From Streptomyces sp. CHD11 (GTDB taxonomy: Bacteria > Actinomycetota > Actinomycetes > Streptomycetales > Streptomycetaceae), in contig NZ_JABTTS010000003.1 of NCBI RefSeq assembly GCF_018638295.1, positions 227,003 to 291,002 on the forward strand: a stretch of DNA of 64,000 bases. Direction: 5' to 3'. Both the position numbers and the translations under genes were made by a program. Shown here in pieces: positions 57,333-64,000 of this stretch; the first letter of the stretch is position 1; each line of letters starts with the position of its first letter. Under the pieces are notes generated by a model. It saw nothing but the letters and a program-made list of their open reading frames with translations. It searched no databases and was not told where the DNA came from.

Positions 57333-60157
57333 CGGGGTGCTCCTTCCGTCTCGCGGTCCGCCCGGGCGCCGTCCTCGCCCAGTGAGACGCCCACCGCCGA
57401 CAGCAGGAGGAGAACGACACCGACGACGAGCAGGTAGACACCCACGTCGAAGAACAGGCTGGTCGCGAACTCGACCGCGCCCAGCACCGGCGGATGGACC
57501 GTCACCACCGTGCTCTGCAGCGGCACGCCGCCGAAGGCGAGCGGCAGCAGGCCGACGGCGGCGGCGAGGAGCAGGCCCGTGCCCGCGACCACACTCGCGG
57601 GCACCCGTGCGGCCGCTCCGAGGTCCGCGCGTCCGCCCACCAGGTACCGCAGCACGAAGGCGAGGCTCGCCACCAGGCCGCCGGAGAAGCCTCCGCCCGG
57701 ACGGTAGTGGCCGGAGAAGAGCAGGAAGAGCGACAGCAGCAGGATCGAGGGGAACAGCAGACGGGTGGCCACCTCCAGCAGGACCGATCGTTCGCCGCCC
57801 GGCCGCTCGTCGGCGCCGGGCAGCCAGGGCCGCGTCGGTTCGTCCCAGTGCGCGGTCGGGAACGTGCCGGCCGGACCGGCGCCCGTCGCCCGCCGCTCGC
57901 CTCCGTTCACGCGGACCAGGCTCGTGACGCCGATCGCCGCGACCAGCAGGACCGCGATCTCCCCCACGGTGTCCAGCGCGCGGAAGTCGACGATGATCGC
58001 GTTGACGATGTTCTTGGCCCCCGCCTCCGCCGCCCGGCCGGCGTACTCCGACGAGACCGCCGGGGAAGTGCGGGCGGCGGAGGCGACCAGGGCGAAGCAG
58101 GTGACGAGGACGCCCACCGCACCGGCCGCCGCGGCACGCACGAGGCGCGCGCGTGGCGCGGTCCGGCCCGTACCGAACCGGGGCGGCATCCGGCGCAGTA
58201 CGAGCACCACCATGACCAGCGTCATCGTCTCCACGAGGAACTGAGTGAGCGCCAGGTCCGGTGCGCCCCGCACCACGAACACCGCCGCCACCCCGTAGCC
58301 CACGGCACCGGCCAGCAGGACGCCGGTCAGCCTGTGCCGGGTGGCGACCACGGCCGCGGCCGCCGCCAGCACCACCACCGCGAGCAGCGGCTCGACCGGT
58401 GACCACCACATCTGCGGGGAGCCCAGGGAGGGTGCCGCAGCGGCCAGCGCGGCACCGGGCACCGCCACCAGGGTCGTGAGCAGCACCGTCAGGTAGACCG
58501 GCAGTGACCCGACCTGCGTGTGCCTGGTGACGACCGTGGCCAGCCGTTCCAGGGCCGCGGTCGCACGGTCGAACGCGTGCTGCGCGTCCGGCATCCGCGG
58601 CACCGGCCACGCGCCGCGCCCCTTCAGGTGCAGGAGGCCACCGAGCACCAGGGTCAGCGCCGACAGGCCCAGCACGGGCGTGAATCCGTGCCACAGCGAG
58701 AGCTCGTACGGGCCGTGCGGCCCCGGCGGATACACGTCGGCGTAGGCGGTCGCGACGGCCGCGGTGGCCGCGTGGCCCAGACCGAGCGCCAGACCCGCGC
58801 CCGACAGTACGGCCGCCGGCGCGACGAAGCCGGGCGCGGGACGCTCCGCCGTGTCCACCGCCTCGTTCGGGCGTCCGCCGAACGCACCCGAGGCGAAGCG
58901 CGCGGCGTAGGCCACGGTCAGGACGGATCCGATGACGAGCACCACGGTCGGCAGCACGTGTCCGTCGATGCCGTCGCCTGCCCAGAACGCCTCCAGGGCG
59001 GCTTCCTTGCCGACGAAACCCACGAGTGGCGGCAGACCGGCCATCGAGGCGGCCGCGAGCACGGCGACCCCGCACAGCACGGGCATGCGGCGGCCCACGC
59101 CCGACAGATCCCGGATGTCCCGCGTACCGGTCTGGTGGTCCAGGATGCCGACCGACAGGAACAGCGCGGCCTTGAACGCCGCGTGGGCGAGCAGCATCAC
59201 CGTGCCGGCGAGGGCGGCGGTCCGCGTTCCGGCCCCCATGAGGGCGGTCAGCAGGCCGAGTTCGCTGATCGTGCCGTAGGCGAGCAGCAGTTTCAGGTCG
59301 GTCGCGCGCAGCGCACGCCACGCGGCCAGCACCATCGTCGTCAGGCCCACCCCGAGCACCATCGGCCGCCACGGGGCCACCTCCGCCAGGGCGGGCGCCA
59401 GCCGGGCCGCCAGGTAGACCCCGGCCTTGACCATCGCGGCCGCGTGCAGGTAGGCGCTGATCGGGGTGGGGGCCACCATCGCCGCGGGCAGCCAGCCGTG
59501 CAGCGGCATCTGCGCGGACTTGGCGAACGCGCCGACCAGGATGAGCACCACCGCCGCGGTCACCGTCCCGCCCCGCGGCGGGGCGTCGAGGATCGCCGAG
59601 ACGCGGTAGGTGCCCGCCGCCTGTCCCAGCATCACGAAACCGAGCAGCATGACCAGACCGCCGGCCGTGGTGACCAGCAGCGCCTGCCGGGCGGCACGGC
59701 GCTCTTCCGCCTGCTCACCCCGTCTCTCGATGAGCAGGAAGGACGCGATGGTGGTCAGTTCCCAGAAGACGTACAGGACGAAGAGGTTGTCGGCCAGTAC
59801 CAGGCCCGCCATCGCCCCGGCGAAGGCCAGCAGCAGGGATGCCTGGCGGCCCGCGTCGCGCTCGATGTAGTACCGGCAATACAGCAGCACCAGGGCTCCG
59901 ACACCGGCGACGATCCACAGCATCAGCAGGGACAGGGCGTCCAGCCGCAGGTCGATCGTCAGTCCGAGTGACGGGGCCCAGGACAGGGACTCCCGGTGGT
60001 CGCCGCCCTCCAGAACACCCGCCGCCCGCGTACCCGCCCAGACCACGGCCGCCAGCGGCACCAGGGCCGCCACGACCCACACGGCACGGCCGAGCCGCCG
60101 TTGCCACCAGGCGATCGCCACCGCGACCCCCGCGTGGGCGGCAAGCAGAAACAGCAC
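57329..60157 (-). CDS. mnhA: Na+/H+ antiporter subunit A fused with B (MrpAB)
   Basis: A 942-residue membrane protein. The first 600 residues are NuoL-like (LTIDLRLDALSLLMLWIVAGVGALVLLYCRYYIERD, FLLIERRGEQAEERRAARQALLVTTAGGLVMLLGFVMLGQ, FAKSAQMPLHGWLPAAMVAPTPISAYLHAAAMVKAGVYLAARL). The last 200 residues contain the MnhB domain (LLFPSILLLSLFLLFSGHYRPGGGFSGGLVASLAFVLRYLV). No separate mnhB gene exists, so A and B are fused, as in the known AB-fused operon type. It is the first gene of the operon and carries the proton path. The GTG start follows AGAGGGG. Confidence 0.94.
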   Translation of the reverse strand: MLFLLAAHAGVAVAIAWWQRRLGRAVWVVAALVPLAAVVWAGTRAAGVLEGGDHRESLSWAPSLGLTIDLRLDALSLLMLWIVAGVGALVLLYCRYYIERDAGRQASLLLAFAGAMAGLVLADNLFVLYVFWELTTIASFLLIERRGEQAEERRAARQALLVTTAGGLVMLLGFVMLGQAAGTYRVSAILDAPPRGGTVTAAVVLILVGAFAKSAQMPLHGWLPAAMVAPTPISAYLHAAAMVKAGVYLAARLAPALAEVAPWRPMVLGVGLTTMVLAAWRALRATDLKLLLAYGTISELGLLTALMGAGTRTAALAGTVMLLAHAAFKAALFLSVGILDHQTGTRDIRDLSGVGRRMPVLCGVAVLAAASMAGLPPLVGFVGKEAALEAFWAGDGIDGHVLPTVVLVIGSVLTVAYAARFASGAFGGRPNEAVDTAERPAPGFVAPAAVLSGAGLALGLGHAATAAVATAYADVYPPGPHGPYELSLWHGFTPVLGLSALTLVLGGLLHLKGRGAWPVPRMPDAQHAFDRATAALERLATVVTRHTQVGSLPVYLTVLLTTLVAVPGAALAAAAPSLGSPQMWWSPVEPLLAVVVLAAAAAVVATRHRLTGVLLAGAVGYGVAAVFVVRGAPDLALTQFLVETMTLVMVVLVLRRMPPRFGTGRTAPRARLVRAAAAGAVGVLVTCFALVASAARTSPAVSSEYAGRAAEAGAKNIVNAIIVDFRALDTVGEIAVLLVAAIGVTSLVRVNGGERRATGAGPAGTFPTAHWDEPTRPWLPGADERPGGERSVLLEVATRLLFPSILLLSLFLLFSGHYRPGGGFSGGLVASLAFVLRYLVGGRADLGAAARVPASVVAGTGLLLAAAVGLLPLAFGGVPLQSTVVTVHPPVLGAVEFATSLFFDVGVYLLVVGVVLLLLSAVGVSLGEDGARADRETEGAPR

Positions 60158-60712
60158 CGCACCAACCCCTCTGTGTATCCCGGCCCTCGGGACAGCGTTC
60201 GGCGTGCCGCCCGGTCGTGGACGTGTACCCCGGCCGCCGGCCTAGGGTGCCCGGTGCCGTGGCATTCAATCCTGAGGGTGTGGCAGACGGGTGCGTGATC
60301 ACGCCGGCCACCGCGGGACGACGCGGCGTTCCGGCCGGCGACAGGAGCGGCCGGCTCCCGGGACCGTCGCCCCCGACGGGCCTGCGGGCCGACAGGCCGT
60401 CGGCTGCGGAGCCACCCGGGGCATCGTGCGGCTAGCTCCGGCCGGCCCGCCGGCGGACCCGGCCACCGCCGGCCGTGCCGCGCGGCGGTGCGCCTTCGCC
60501 ACCGGCAGAGGACCGACGCACGGGGCGCCGCGCACGAACCGCTGGTGGACGGGCCACGGTCCCGTGACCGCGTGCCCGGACCCCGTGGGGACGGCCGCCC
60601 CGGCGCACCCCGACGGCCCGCCCCGACTGCCCGGCACGCGGGTGCCTTCCGGGCGTCTGCCGGACGCCGTACCCGATGTGCGCCGTCCCCGGGCCCGGTG
60701 GAGTCTGGGGGC
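60158..60712. other. Divergent intergenic region before the mrp operon
   Basis: About 555 bases between the mrp operon and the coiled-coil gene. GCGTGATCACGC (60293-60304) is a perfect 12-bp palindrome that could be an operator or chance. Frames across it are Arg/Pro/Gly-rich and unconvincing. No sigma-factor motif is certain for either gene. Confidence 0.4.
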
Positions 60713-61621
60713 ATGCGGCGCAAGGACGTGCGGGACCACGGGGGCGACGATGTGGAGGGCGTTCTCGACGAGCTCTACGCGGTGCCGCCGTCCGAGTTCG
60801 TGGCCCGGCGCGAGGAACGGGCGGCGTCCGCCAGGACGGCCGGGCGGGCCGATGACGCACGCCGTATCCACGCCGCCCGCCGCCCCACCCACGCGGCCTG
60901 GGCGGCGAACCTGCTCCGGCGCTCCCGGCCCGACGAGGCCGAGCGGTTCCTGGAGCTGGGGAGGGCGCTGCGCGAGGCGCACGCCACCCTGGACCCGGAC
61001 GGGCTGAGGGAGTTGTCCGCCCAGCGGCGGCGTATCGTCTCCGAGCTGTCCCGGCAGGCGGCGGGGCTGGCCCGGGAGGCGGGGCACCCGTTGTCGGACA
61101 CGGTTCAGCGGGACGTCGAGACGACCCTGCGTGCCGTGCTCGCCGATCCGCAGGCCGCGGACCTGTGGGCCACGGGCCGCACGGAGAGCACGCTCACTCC
61201 GCCGTCCGGGTTCCCCGCGGAGACGGCCGCCGCGCGGGCCCCCGCACGGAAGGCGCCCCGCGCCCCGTCGGCGCCCGCGCGGAAGAAGGACCAGCTGGCG
61301 GAGCAGCGCGCGAAACGGCTCCTCCGGGCGCGTGAGGCGGCCGCGGCGGCCGGAGAGCGGCTGCGTGACCGGCTGGCGGAACGGGCGGACGCCGAGGCCG
61401 CACTGAAGCGGGCGCGCGAGGACCACCGGGCGGCCGGGGAGCGGGTGTCCGCCCTGGAGGAGCGACTCCGCGAGACCCGCGCCGGCCTGGAGCGGGCGGA
61501 GCAGGCACAGCGGGAGGCGGAGCGGCGGGACCGGACGGCCGTGGACGCTCTCGCCGAGGCCCGGCGGGAGGCGGACAGCGCCGCGGGTGAGGCCGAACGC
61601 GCGGAGCGGGACGCACGCTGA
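60713..61621 (+). CDS. Coiled-coil protein of unknown function
   Basis: A 302-residue soluble protein, rich in Ala, Arg and Glu. The first 150 residues contain a helical domain with EGVLDELYAVPPSEFVARREERAASARTAGRADDARRIHAARRPTHAAWAANLLRR, a conserved-looking basic segment. The region 195-302 is a long heptad-like coiled coil (AEQRAKRLLRAREAAAAAGERLRDRLAERADAE to the end). The ATG follows TGGGGGC. I do not recognise a named family beyond similar actinobacterial hypothetical proteins. It precedes the secreted S1 protease by about 190 bases and shares its direction, but a promoter and operator before the protease suggest separate control. A DNA- or membrane-associated scaffold is possible; that is inference. 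Confidence 0.8.
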   Translation: MRRKDVRDHGGDDVEGVLDELYAVPPSEFVARREERAASARTAGRADDARRIHAARRPTHAAWAANLLRRSRPDEAERFLELGRALREAHATLDPDGLRELSAQRRRIVSELSRQAAGLAREAGHPLSDTVQRDVETTLRAVLADPQAADLWATGRTESTLTPPSGFPAETAAARAPARKAPRAPSAPARKKDQLAEQRAKRLLRAREAAAAAGERLRDRLAERADAEAALKRAREDHRAAGERVSALEERLRETRAGLERAEQAQREAERRDRTAVDALAEARREADSAAGEAERAERDAR

Positions 61622-61741
61622 ACGCGGCGCCCGCGGACGTCCGGTGGTGTCGCACATGCGACGGCGGGCCCTTCGGAATGAGCCCACGCATTGGCATAGA
61701 CCTGACACCGAAAGGGCCGCTAAGCTCTGGTCACCTCACCG

Positions 61742-61755
61742 TGAGAGCGCTCTCA
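61742..61755. promoter_or_regulatory. LacI-type operator palindrome before the S1 protease gene
   Basis: TGAGAGCGCTCTCA, identical to the element before the GH64 glucanase at 17443, and flanked here by one further matching pair (G at 61741, C at 61756). It lies 52 bases upstream of the protease start codon. Repression by the same LacI-family protein is inferred. Confidence 0.7.
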
Positions 61756-61807
61756 CACTGCGGTTGTTCCACCCCCACCTTGTTGGAACGACGAAGGGCG
61801 ACCTTCC

Positions 61808-62983
61808 ATGAGACGCACCGGACTCACCCGTGCCGGCATAGCCGCACTGCTCATGATCGGCAGCTGGACCGCGGCCGGCTCCCTGCCCGCCTCGGCCCAG
61901 GACGCCGCCGACTCCCCCACCACCCGTGCCACCGACTCCGCGCCCGCCTCCGCCGCCCTGCTGGACGCGATGCAGCGGGACTTCGGCCTGACCCGCGCCG
62001 AGGCGGAGGACCGGCTGGCCGCCGAACGCGCGGCCACCGCTCTCGCACCCGGCGCACAGAAGACCGCCGGACCGGCCTACGGCGGCGCGTGGTTCGACGC
62101 CGAAAGCGAGAAACTGACCGTCGCGCTCACCCCGGACGCCGACGCCTCCACGGTCCGGACCCTGCGCACGTCCGGCGCCGCCGTCCGCACCGTCGAGCAC
62201 AGCGCGAAGCAGCTGGACGCGGCCAAGTCCCGTATCGACCGCCTCGACGCGCCCCCGGGCGTGAGCAGCTGGTCGGTGGACCCGGCCGCCAACACGGTGG
62301 TCGTGAACGTCGTCGGCGACCGGCGGGCCGACAACGATGTCCGCGCCTTCGTCACCGAGGCCCGCGAGGCCGGTCCGGTCACCGTACGGACCGTGCGGGC
62401 ACCGGCCGAGACCTTCGCCGCCGGAACGGTGGGCGGCGACCCCTACTACACCGGCAACGTCCGCTGCTCCATCGGCTTCTCGGTGCACGGCGGCTTCGTC
62501 ACCGCGGGGCACTGCGGCGGGACCGGCCAGCAGGTCAGGGGCTGGGACGGTTCGTACATCGGCAACTTCCAGGGCTCCTCGTTCCCGGGCAACGACTACG
62601 CCTGGGTGAACGTGGGCAGCGGCTGGTGGACGGTTCCGGTGGTGCTCGGCTGGGGCGCGGTCTCCGACCAGCTGGTGCGCGGCTCGAACGAGGCGCCGGT
62701 CGGGGCGTCGATCTGCCGTTCCGGTTCCACGACGCACTGGCACTGCGGGAGGGTGCTGGCCAAGAACGAGACCGTCAACTACAGCCAGGGCGCCGTGCAC
62801 CAGATGACGAAGACGAGCGTCTGTGCCCAGGGCGGCGACTCGGGCGGCTCGTTCATCAGCGGCGACCAGGCGCAGGGTGTCACCTCCGGCGGCTGGGGCA
62901 ACTGCTCCAGCGGCGGCGAGACCTGGTTCCAGCCGGTCAACGAGATCCTCAACCGCTACGGGCTGACGCTGCACACGGCCTGA
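61808..62983 (+). CDS. Secreted S1 serine protease with alpha-lytic-type propeptide (streptogrisin-like)
   Basis: A 391-residue preproprotease. The signal peptide ends near LPASA (about residue 30). A propeptide of about 160 residues follows (ALLDAMQRDFGLTRAEAEDRLAAE, then WFDAESEKLTVALTPDADASTVR), typical of alpha-lytic/streptogrisin precursors that need a folding chaperone segment. The mature chymotrypsin-fold domain has His235 (TAGHC), Asp263 (GNDYAWV) and Ser345 (GGDSGGS), with paired cysteines around them. It degrades extracellular protein. The ATG follows a purine-rich stretch. The GAGCGCTC-type operator upstream ties it to carbohydrate signals. Confidence 0.93.
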   Translation: MRRTGLTRAGIAALLMIGSWTAAGSLPASAQDAADSPTTRATDSAPASAALLDAMQRDFGLTRAEAEDRLAAERAATALAPGAQKTAGPAYGGAWFDAESEKLTVALTPDADASTVRTLRTSGAAVRTVEHSAKQLDAAKSRIDRLDAPPGVSSWSVDPAANTVVVNVVGDRRADNDVRAFVTEAREAGPVTVRTVRAPAETFAAGTVGGDPYYTGNVRCSIGFSVHGGFVTAGHCGGTGQQVRGWDGSYIGNFQGSSFPGNDYAWVNVGSGWWTVPVVLGWGAVSDQLVRGSNEAPVGASICRSGSTTHWHCGRVLAKNETVNYSQGAVHQMTKTSVCAQGGDSGGSFISGDQAQGVTSGGWGNCSSGGETWFQPVNEILNRYGLTLHTA

Positions 62984-62999
62984 CCGTCCGACAGTTCAC

Positions 63000-63033
63000 G
63001 AGCGGGCCCGCCGGACCACCGGCGGGCCCGCTC
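63000..63033 (+). terminator. Strong terminator after the S1 protease gene
   Basis: GAGCGGGCCCGCCGG (63000-63014) pairs with CCGGCGGGCCCGCTC (63019-63033) in a perfect 15-bp stem with a 4-base loop, 17 bases after the protease stop codon. Confidence 0.85.
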
Positions 63034-63092
63034 CCCTGTACGCCCGGTCCCGTGGCCCGTCCCACGGGCCGGCCCCGCCGAAGTCACCGGCC

Positions 63093-63419
63093 ATGGCCGG
63101 TGAGCCGGCCGCCCAGGCGGTTCTCGACAAGCAGCGTCTCGGCACGGCGAAGCCCACCGGGCCGGTGCGTGTGGTCACCGGCGTCCAGGACGACATCGTC
63201 CCGCACGAGCAGGCACGCCGACTGGCGGTGGACTGGTGCAAGAAGGGCGGCGACGTCACCTACAAGGCCGTACGCCTGCCCAACCTCGGGGACAAGCTCC
63301 TCACCAACCACCTGGCGCCGCTCCTCACCGACCAGGCGGACGCGGTGGAGTGGCTGAGCGACCGGCTCGAGGGCAAATCCGCGCGCTCCAACTGCTGGAC
63401 CATGCCGCTGCAACGGTGA
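63093..63419 (+). pseudogene. C-terminal remnant of a secreted lipase (LIP family)
   Basis: The 108-residue frame AVLDKQRLGTAKPTGPVRVVTGVQDDIVPHEQARRLAVDWCKKGGDVTYK through LPNLGDKLLTNHLAPLLTDQADAVEWLSDRLEGK to SNCWTMPLQR reads as the end of a secretory lipase of about 400 residues. It has the catalytic-Asp region (GVQDDIVP) and the His region (TNHLAP), but no Ser nucleophile, signal peptide or N-terminal two thirds. It begins right after the terminator of the protease gene, so an upstream deletion removed the rest. The ATG at 63093 has no good ribosome site. It is probably non-functional; a small active product is unlikely. Confidence 0.75.
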
Positions 63420-63434
63420 GTCGCGGCAACGCGA

Positions 63435-63468
63435 CGAGCCCCGTCCCGGACATCCGGGACGGGGCTCG
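63435..63468. terminator. Strong hairpin after the lipase remnant
   Basis: CGAGCCCCGTCCCGG (63435-63449) and CCGGGACGGGGCTCG (63454-63468) form a perfect 15-bp stem with a 4-base loop. It is probably the original terminator of the lost lipase gene, now left beside the remnant. Confidence 0.8.
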
Positions 63469-63505
63469 CATCGCCGAGCGCCGGGCAGGCCTTGCACCTG
63501 CATCT

Positions 63506-63522
63506 CCCCGCAGGAAGCGGGG
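63506..63522 (+). terminator. Hairpin with following T-rich stretch
   Basis: CCCCGC at 63506-63511 pairs with GCGGGG at 63517-63522, followed by CGTCTTTCCTT. The T-rich tail makes it more like a textbook intrinsic terminator for plus-strand transcription, although no plus-strand gene besides the remnant precedes it. Confidence 0.5.
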
Positions 63523-63582
63523 CGTCTTTCCTTGGACCACCAACGCACGGTCCGGTGGGGGAAGTTTCCCCGCGCCCTGACC

Positions 63583-63619
63583 TGTGACAACCGTAGCGGC
63601 GCTCGTCCCGGTTGTCACA
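63583..63619. terminator. Inverted repeat downstream of the snapalysin gene
   Basis: TGTGACAACCG (63583-63593) and CGGTTGTCACA (63609-63619) form an 11-bp stem with a 15-base loop. It lies 8 bases beyond the stop codon of the minus-strand metalloprotease and probably terminates its transcript. Confidence 0.6.
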
Positions 63620-63627
63620 TCGTCAGC

Positions 63628-64000
63628 TCACGCCGGCGTACCGGCACCCGCGAAGTTCTTCTCGACCTGTGCCTTCTCCGCCGCGTTCGGGTGGGCGTTG
63701 GTGCAGGAGGTTCCGGCGCTGGCGCCCGACATCAGACTCGAGCAGGGGCCGGGCTTGCGGTCCGGCAGGCCGAGCATGTGACCGAACTCGTGGGCCGTGA
63801 CGCGGACGGCGGAGTGGCCCTGGCCGATCGCCTGGCGTCCGATGTAGACGGTGCCCCCGCCCAGCGGGCCGGGAAGGGAGCGCGGCCAGCCGTCGTCCGT
63901 CACGACCTCGATGTCGGCGTCCTCCCCGGCGGCGGCCGGGCGCAGCCGGACACCGTCGACGCTCTCGTTCCAGATCGCCGCGCCGCGGTCGACCGCGGCG
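63628..64000 (-). CDS. snpA: Snapalysin-type secreted zinc metalloprotease (5' end outside window)
   Basis: The C-terminal 123 residues of a small secreted M7 protease; the frame is open to the window edge. The visible sequence has DRGAAIWNESVDGVRLRPAAAGEDADIEVV, then TVYIGRQAIGQGHSAVRVTAHEFGHMLGLPDRKPGPCSSLMSG and the terminal NAAEKAQVEKNF. The motif H-E-F-G-H-M-L-G-L-P-D is the aspzincin/metzincin-like HEXXHXXGXXD that binds zinc and is characteristic of snapalysin. SnpA-type enzymes are usually controlled by a divergent LysR activator; that region is outside the window. The gene ends 8 bases from an inverted repeat. Confidence 0.85.
   Translation of the reverse strand, partial: AAVDRGAAIWNESVDGVRLRPAAAGEDADIEVVTDDGWPRSLPGPLGGGTVYIGRQAIGQGHSAVRVTAHEFGHMLGLPDRKPGPCSSLMSGASAGTSCTNAHPNAAEKAQVEKNFAGAGTPA

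Noticed and set aside
60293..60304. GCGTGATCACGC palindrome before the mrp operon
   Set aside because: A single 12-bp palindrome in GC-rich DNA can occur by chance, and its position relative to any promoter is not defined.
63558..63571. GGGGAA-GT-TTCCCC dyad near the snapalysin end
   Set aside because: Short, lies downstream of the gene and between two better hairpins; an operator role has no support.
1..64000. Mobile elements, prophage, CRISPR, tRNA or rRNA
   Set aside because: No transposase, integrase or spacer-repeat pattern, and no tRNA-like or rRNA-like sequence was noticed on either strand.

Overview
The window is a 64 kb piece of a high-GC actinobacterial chromosome, almost certainly Streptomyces. 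The codon use, frequent GTG starts, short overlapping operons, twin SpoIIE-type phosphatases, spore-photoproduct-lyase-like protein, streptogrisin-type protease and snapalysin at the right edge all point that way. I see no rRNA, tRNA, CRISPR array, insertion sequence or prophage. The two ends cut genes: a membrane-anchored glutaredoxin at the left and a snapalysin-type metalloprotease at the right.

Layout. 0-6 kb: glutaredoxin-like protein, a PAS-SpoIIE phosphatase, then a TetR repressor divergent from a metallo-beta-lactamase / NTF2-like / metallo-beta-lactamase gene group, with two copies of a 17-bp palindrome between them. 6-25 kb: a polysaccharide-degradation island. It holds a cellulose-active LPMO and a GH12 endoglucanase under CebR-type boxes with a LacI regulator, a GH64 beta-1,3-glucanase, a GntR/HutC regulator divergent from a CBM3-GH16 beta-glucanase, and a very large GH92-purple acid phosphatase fusion. 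It is interrupted at 10-16 kb by an acyl-CoA ligase, a GNAT/DUF1990/aminotransferase operon and an AI-2E-type permease. 25-34 kb: IclR regulator, membrane SpoIIE phosphatase, PPK2, SDR, secreted CBM2-GH5 cellulase, TauE permease, a small conserved protein and a DEAD-box helicase. 34-39 kb: an iron-siderophore ABC importer behind an iron box. 38-45 kb: radical-SAM SPL-like protein, KatE catalase, an AhpD-like protein with an ECF41-type promoter, MsrA with a sigma-R-like promoter, and an anti-sigma-type ATPase. 45-51 kb: a carboxylate-amine ligase, an asparagine-synthase-type amidotransferase and an S9 peptidase in one direction. 51-60 kb: HtpG, a four-helix membrane protein and a complete mrp Na+/H+ antiporter operon. 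60-64 kb: coiled-coil protein, secreted S1 protease, a lipase remnant and snapalysin.

Working together: the region reads as a secreted-hydrolase territory in which distinct sugar-responsive repressors control cellulose and beta-1,3-glucan enzymes. An identical palindrome (TGAGAGCGCTCTCA) stands before the GH64 glucanase and, 44 kb away, before the S1 protease, suggesting one fungal-cell-wall regulon.

The most unusual gene is the GH92-phosphatase fusion. Its glycosidase half has Gln where I align the family's catalytic Glu, a substitution associated with cleavage of mannose-1-phosphate diesters. The fused phosphatase could then remove the exposed phosphate, giving a one-protein route for stripping yeast phosphomannan. 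Other points for follow-up are an in-frame TGA in a DUF1990 gene that leaves a family-like tail after the stop, and the ligase/amidotransferase/peptidase gene set.
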